Shown piece by piece: positions 60,583 through 64,000 of a stretch of DNA of 64,000 bases. Where the stretch lies: assembly GCA_017631275.1 (NCBI GenBank), contig JAGBTQ010000003.1, positions 186,001 to 250,000 on the forward strand, written 5' to 3'. The DNA is from Alistipes sp. (GTDB lineage: Bacteria > Bacteroidota > Bacteroidia > Bacteroidales > Rikenellaceae). The notes under the pieces were generated by a model, which did no database searches, had not been told where the DNA came from, and saw only the letters and a program-made list of their open reading frames with translations. Position 1 is the stretch's first letter, and each line of letters opens with the position of its first letter. Position numbers and translations under genes: made by a program.

Positions 60583-61965
60583 ATGAAAAAGTTTTGGAAT
60601 TTGATGCTTGCTGCGTTGGTTATCTTTGGCGCAGTTGCATGTACAGAGAAGGAGGTTGCTCCTGAGCAGATTGCTGGTATGTCATTTACCGCAACTATTG
60701 ATCTTGATGAGACTCGTACAGACGTAGTCTTCAACGAGGAGGAGAATGTATGGGAGACTGTTTGGACTGGTAACGAGACGTTGTTTGTTCGTGCAGGATA
60801 TATGTCTTATCCTTTTAAGAATAGTGTTGATAACAAGAATGTATTTACTTGTGCCACTGCCCCTGAGAGTATTAAGGGTTCAACTGTTACTATCACTTTG
60901 GGACACGATGATGATGGTACAGAGTTGAATAGCTTGGCAGGCAAGGCTGGTGGTAGCATGAAGTATCAGGGTGTTTTCTCTGATAATATTACTATTAGCG
61001 TAAACTCTGCTTTCTTGCGCTTTAAGTCTGCTTCAGATGTTGCTCTTGTAGCTTCAGCTCCTATCTTTGTTATTAACGGAACTGCTTCAAACAACATTCA
61101 GCTTACTGCAGGTGATGACGTGTGGGTAGCTATCAAACAGATGTACGGCGTGACTTTGGAGGCTATTATTGATGGTGAGACTGTTAAGTCTACTAAGGAG
61201 CCTTTGGATTTCGTTGCTAAGAAGATTTACAACCTTGGCGAGCTTGCTAAGTTTGAGCCAGTAGCGTCAGAGTGGGCTCTTGTTGGTGCATTCAGCAATT
61301 GGGCAGATAAGGCTATGTTTACAACCCCTGATGCAAATCTCTTCGTGTTGAAGAATGTTGAAATGAAGGCTGCTGCTGGTTTCCTCGTACGTAAGCCAAC
61401 AACTGATTGGGCAGATAAGTATGGTGCAGGTAATGTGAACTACATCAAGTCTAACCACTATATTGCAACTTCAAAGGATGGTGCAGATATGTGTCTTGAG
61501 GCTGATGGTACATATGACATCTACTTCAATTCATCTACCAAGAATCTTTATGTAATGGTAGCAGGTACTGACTACGCAAGTGCTACAAAGCAGACAGTTA
61601 GTGGTGAGGAGCCTAAGCAGGAGGAGCCAGAGGTAACCGAAAAGGTTGTTTATCTTAAGCCTAATAGCAATTGGACTCAGTCTAATGCTCGTTTTGCTGC
61701 TTACTTCTTTGGTGGCTCAGTTGGCGAGAAGTGGGTTAGCATGACAGCTGTTGGTGATGGCACTTACGAGGCACACCTCCCAGAGGGTTACGACTATGGT
61801 TGCAACATTATCTTCTGCCGTATGAACCCTTCTACAACTGGAAATAACTGGAACAACAAGTGGAATCAGACCGCTGACCTAAAGACCCCAACCGATGGTA
61901 AGAACCTTTATACCGTTGCGGCTGGAACTTGGGATAAGGGTGGTGGTACTTGGAGTGTTAAGTAA
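60583..61965 (+). CDS. Surface lipoprotein related to 57839: fimbrillin-like plus starch-binding-like modules
   Basis: 460 residues from the ATG at 60583 (MKKFWNLMLAALVIFGAVAC, lipobox at Cys20). Residues 30-225 are fimbrillin-like (MSFTATIDLDETRTDVVF, KIYNLGELAKF), matching the protein at 57839. Residues 230-350 are SusE/F-like (WALVGAFSNWADKAMFTT); residues 365-460 are starch-binding-like (VVYLKPNSNWTQSNARFAAY, IIFCRMNPSTTGNNWNNKWN). The upstream frame to 60487 overlaps the small ORF and lacks a signal. Codon use is A/T-rich at third positions compared with neighbours. Confidence 0.75.
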   Translation: MKKFWNLMLAALVIFGAVACTEKEVAPEQIAGMSFTATIDLDETRTDVVFNEEENVWETVWTGNETLFVRAGYMSYPFKNSVDNKNVFTCATAPESIKGSTVTITLGHDDDGTELNSLAGKAGGSMKYQGVFSDNITISVNSAFLRFKSASDVALVASAPIFVINGTASNNIQLTAGDDVWVAIKQMYGVTLEAIIDGETVKSTKEPLDFVAKKIYNLGELAKFEPVASEWALVGAFSNWADKAMFTTPDANLFVLKNVEMKAAAGFLVRKPTTDWADKYGAGNVNYIKSNHYIATSKDGADMCLEADGTYDIYFNSSTKNLYVMVAGTDYASATKQTVSGEEPKQEEPEVTEKVVYLKPNSNWTQSNARFAAYFFGGSVGEKWVSMTAVGDGTYEAHLPEGYDYGCNIIFCRMNPSTTGNNWNNKWNQTADLKTPTDGKNLYTVAAGTWDKGGGTWSVK

Positions 61966-61986
61966 ACCATTTCCTTTAAAATTAAG

Positions 61987-62021
61987 ACTGCTCGGTGCTT
62001 CGGCATCGAGCAGTTTTTTTT
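61987..62021 (+). terminator. Rho-independent terminator with UUCG loop
   Basis: 12-bp stem (61987-61998 with 62003-62014, one G-T pair), TTCG tetraloop and eight T. Ends the second surface lipoprotein transcript. Confidence 0.9.
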
Positions 62022-62332
62022 GTAGGATAGATGGGATAGATGGGAGATGATAAGACGAATAAGAGCATTAGGACGCTAGGACTATTAGGGCATTTATCAT
62101 TGTCCGTGACTATCTTAATGCTCTTTTAGTCTTAAGGTCTTAATGGTCCTACAATATCTATCGAGCGCAGCGCTACCCCCCCCACACCGCCGCCCCTCCC
62201 CATAGCACGGGTATTAAAAATAATACCCGCGAGGATAGGTGGGATAGCTGGGAATCTTTCCTAATTCTCATCGAGCGCAGCGTTACCCATCAAGCGTCAG
62301 CGCTCCCATTCGTCCCATCAAGCGTTAGCACC
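62022..62332. repeat. Intergenic repeat block
   Basis: Two ATGGGATAG units (62030-62050), a low-complexity stretch with GCATTAGGAC/GTCTTAATGG-type inverted segments, a perfect 9-bp hairpin CGGGTATTA-AAAA-TAATACCCG (62208-62229), and a copy of the ATCTTTCCTAATTCTCATC + CATCAAGCGTCAGCGC repeat (62252-62328). No gene is seen in this 402-bp gap. Confidence 0.75.
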
Positions 62333-62338
62333 AAAAAA

Positions 62339-62365
62339 AATCGGAACTTAAACCAAGTTCCGATT
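62339..62365 (-). terminator. Terminator of the four-helix-bundle gene
   Basis: Perfect 11-bp stem (62339-62349 with 62355-62365), loop AAACC; on the minus strand it is followed by eight T. Confidence 0.88.
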
Positions 62366-62367
62366 TT

Positions 62368-62916
62368 CTAATATCCTCTATGCTTTGTCCTTGCTTCGTA
62401 TAGTCGCTCCTTGATGCCTCCCTCCTGTGTGAAGCGCTTCTCAATATAGTCGAGATACCGCTTTATTAACGTGTCGGCTTGGCACAGTAGCACTATCACC
62501 ATGTTGGCTATGACCTCGTCTGAGCGTGTCTCAGCCAAGCTAAGGAAGTATTCGGGCTCCTGATTCTCAACGCCCAACCTACGCATCGCCTCAACCTCTT
62601 TCGAACCACTCTTCCACTCGTTCAGCCCTCGCACCCTGAGGTAGTCTCGGTAATCTTCGAGCAGCTCTCTGAGGCTTCCCCTAGCAACGTTTGTAAGCTT
62701 TAGTGCCATCTCGAAAGAGGATGCACCATCTACGGCACCTTCCACAATATTTTGCTTTCCAGAGCGTGCCGCCTGTACCATCTGGTCGAATGTGCGATCT
62801 TTCTTATCTACAAAGCGAGAGCAGAAATGATATGTCAGGTCGTATATCACGCGTGCCTTCTTGTAGCACAACAGCCTCTCGTAGCCATTGCTCTGCGATA
62901 TGATGCGCTCAGCCAT
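62368..62916 (-). CDS. Four-helix-bundle suffix-domain protein (23S IVS-like)
   Basis: 182 residues, all helical. YKKARVIYDLTYHFCSRF, QAARSGKQNIVEGAVDG and ELLEDYRDYLRVRG match the 23S rRNA intervening-sequence-type bundle; the C-terminal half has the extra suffix region (ANMVIVLLCQADTLIKRYLDYIEKRF). Relatives are widespread in Bacteroidota, often next to repeats, with no known activity. It is flanked on both sides by repeat blocks of the same family. Confidence 0.85.
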   Translation of the reverse strand: MAERIISQSNGYERLLCYKKARVIYDLTYHFCSRFVDKKDRTFDQMVQAARSGKQNIVEGAVDGASSFEMALKLTNVARGSLRELLEDYRDYLRVRGLNEWKSGSKEVEAMRRLGVENQEPEYFLSLAETRSDEVIANMVIVLLCQADTLIKRYLDYIEKRFTQEGGIKERLYEARTKHRGY

Positions 62917-62938
62917 TACTCCAATATTGTTGTTTACA

Positions 62939-62970
62939 CAAAATTAGCTCATTATTTTCTTTTTTGCAAA
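62939..62970 (-). promoter_or_regulatory. Promoter of the four-helix-bundle gene
   Basis: Minus TAATTTTG (62939-62946) with TTTG 20 bp upstream (62967-62970): a full match to the Bacteroidota consensus. The leader is about 15-20 bases. Confidence 0.65.
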
Positions 62971-62988
62971 ATAGCCGAGTGATTTTTT

Positions 62989-63150
62989 ATGGGATAAATG
63001 GGATAAATGGGATAAATGGGATAAATGGGATAAATGGGGATCTTTCCTAATTCTCATCGAGCGAAGCGTTACCCATCAAGCGTCAGCGCTCCCATTCGTC
63101 CCATCAAACTTTAGCGCCCCCATTCGTCCCATCAAGCGTTGGCGCACTCA
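62989..63150. repeat. Nonamer tandem array plus dispersed repeat next to copy G
   Basis: Five exact copies of GGGATAAAT (62991-63035), then ATCTTTCCTAATTCTCATC and three units of the CCCATCAAGCGTTAGCGC type up to 63150, where element copy G begins. The nonamer differs from the 59.9-kb array by one base per unit. Confidence 0.85.
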
Positions 63151-63281
63151 AATTTGTTGTCAGAAGCCGTGAGATGTGGTACATTAAAAAAGTGACTACC
63201 CGAGGATAGTACCTAACGTACAGCCTCGGGTAGTCAGCTTTTTAATGATGTGCCGCAGATTGCGGCTTATCACAGCAAATT
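63151..63281 (-). repeat. Stop-codon-abutting structured element, copy G
   Basis: On the minus strand it starts within the TAA of tryptophanase with TTTGCTGTGATAAGCCG and ends CGGCTTCTGACAACAAATT. The inner stem is GACTACCCGAGG / CCTCGGGTAGTC (63194-63205, 63224-63235), and the tip again is GTAC-loop-GTACTA. Compared with copies A, C and D, GGGG/CCCC in the outer stem is replaced by GCCG/CGGC on both sides. Confidence 0.85.
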
Positions 63282-64000
63282 ACAAGCGCTCGAGCTTCAC
63301 AGTAAAGTGACGCATAAGCTCAGTCTCCCATACGATCTTAACACCACGTGTGATCTCGTTACGACGGTCGTAAACGTTCTTCAACGCTGCTGCGATAACG
63401 TCCATGTGGTTGTTAGTGTAAGAGCGGCGAGCGATGCACAAACGAAGGAGGTCAAGACCACCGAAGCGGTTCTCGCGAGTTACAGGATCACGGTCAGCAA
63501 GGATGTAACCGATCTCGCAACCACGAACACCTGCCTCCAAGTAGAGCTCGATAGCAAGAGTCTGTGCTGGGAACTCCTCCTTAGGAATGTTAGAGAGAAC
63601 CTTGTCAGCATCTACGAACAAAGCGTGACCACCAACAGGACGCTGGTAAGGAATGCCATACTCGTCGAGCTTAGCAGCGAGGTACTGAACCTGCTTGATA
63701 CGTGTCTCGATAGTCTCAAGCTCAGTGTTCTCGTCAAGACCTACAGCCAAAGCAGCCATATCACGGCCGTTCATACCACCGTATGTCAAGAAGCCCTCGA
63801 ATGGGATGCAGAAACGCTTAGCACCCTCGTACCAGTCCTCGTGACGTGTAGCGATGAAACCACCCATGTTTACAAGACCGTCCTTCTTTGATGACATTGT
63901 CATACCGTCAGCGTAAGAGAACATCTCCTTGCAGATCTCCTTGATAGTCTTATCTGCGTAGCCCTCCTCGCGAGTCTTGATGAAGTAAGCGTTCTCAACG
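63280..64000 (-). CDS. tnaA: Tryptophanase (tryptophan indole-lyase), 5 prime part beyond window
   Basis: PLP beta-eliminating lyase that splits tryptophan to indole, pyruvate and ammonia. The visible 240 C-terminal residues run in frame from the window edge (VENAYFIKTREEGYADKTI), through SYADGMTMSSKKDGLVNMGG with the PLP Lys in MSSKKDG, to RPVGGHALFVDADK and RNEITRGVKI. Tyrosine phenol-lyase is the close alternative; the G-G-H-A-L-F-V-D-A and REEGY features favour the tryptophanase group, but the deciding residues are only partly in view. The end is at 63280, inside element copy G. Confidence 0.88.
   Translation of the reverse strand, partial: VENAYFIKTREEGYADKTIKEICKEMFSYADGMTMSSKKDGLVNMGGFIATRHEDWYEGAKRFCIPFEGFLTYGGMNGRDMAALAVGLDENTELETIETRIKQVQYLAAKLDEYGIPYQRPVGGHALFVDADKVLSNIPKEEFPAQTLAIELYLEAGVRGCEIGYILADRDPVTRENRFGGLDLLRLCIARRSYTNNHMDVIAAALKNVYDRRNEITRGVKIVWETELMRHFTVKLERL

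Overview
The window looks like chromosomal DNA of a gut Bacteroidota, most likely order Bacteroidales and close to Alistipes/Rikenellaceae. This is inferred from the proteins, not from a marker gene: there are many Bacteroidota-type lipoproteins, a PG0541-type protein beside an RND pump, fimbrillin-like lipoproteins, WbqC and THUMP-like families, and promoters of the Bacteroidota type (TAnnTTTG, often with TTG or TTTG about 19-21 bp upstream). No rRNA, tRNA, CRISPR array, insertion sequence or prophage was seen.

Layout. 1-5 kb: uppS (cut by the window start) and nadK on the minus strand, divergent from pdxJ, a CCA-adding-type nucleotidyltransferase and a metallophosphoesterase. 4.8-17 kb: one tightly packed minus-strand gene train starting at a flippase gene and running through holB, folK, three envelope proteins, rbfA, a LolC/E-like permease, a DUF4296-type lipoprotein, an amidohydrolase and a VWA/pseudokinase-WG pair. 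17-20.7 kb: a minus-strand group cvpA-rsgA-trmH-class III aminotransferase closed by a terminator. 20.7-32.9 kb: a GH2-fold protein that appears to lack both catalytic glutamates, WbqC, prmA divergent from xerD, then a plus-strand run of hydrolases, ComEC, a methyltransferase, a YihY-DUF2520 fusion, a KdsC-like phosphatase and a TIR-TM-Lcl protein. 33-40.7 kb: SDR, MBL hydrolase and a mini membrane protein, divergent from three paralogous lipoproteins and an ABC exporter pair. 41-48 kb: a complete TetR-TolC-MFP-RND efflux operon with its PG0541 protein. 48-52 kb: two POT peptide transporters. 52-57 kb: glgB followed by two proteins sharing one ectodomain and an L,D-transpeptidase with LysM repeats. 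57.8-62 kb: two surface lipoproteins combining fimbrillin-like and starch-binding-like domains, the second preceded by an unlisted 45-residue ORF. 62.3-64 kb: a four-helix-bundle protein and the 3 prime part of tryptophanase.

The most unusual content is non-coding. Four unrelated genes (ABC permease, L,D-transpeptidase, POT transporter, tryptophanase) each end in a TAA codon that is also the first base pairs of a roughly 130-bp element. It has a long outer stem, a conserved G-U-A-C tipped inner hairpin and stems that differ between copies by compensatory changes. A shortened fifth copy sits in tandem with one of them. On the far side of these elements lie arrays with strict 9-bp periodicity, then a GTGCGAAGCACACC-type block and TTTCACC-type repeats. 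Together these look like a composite dispersed repeat that always points at a stop codon. I do not recognise the family. I could not run a structure or database search.
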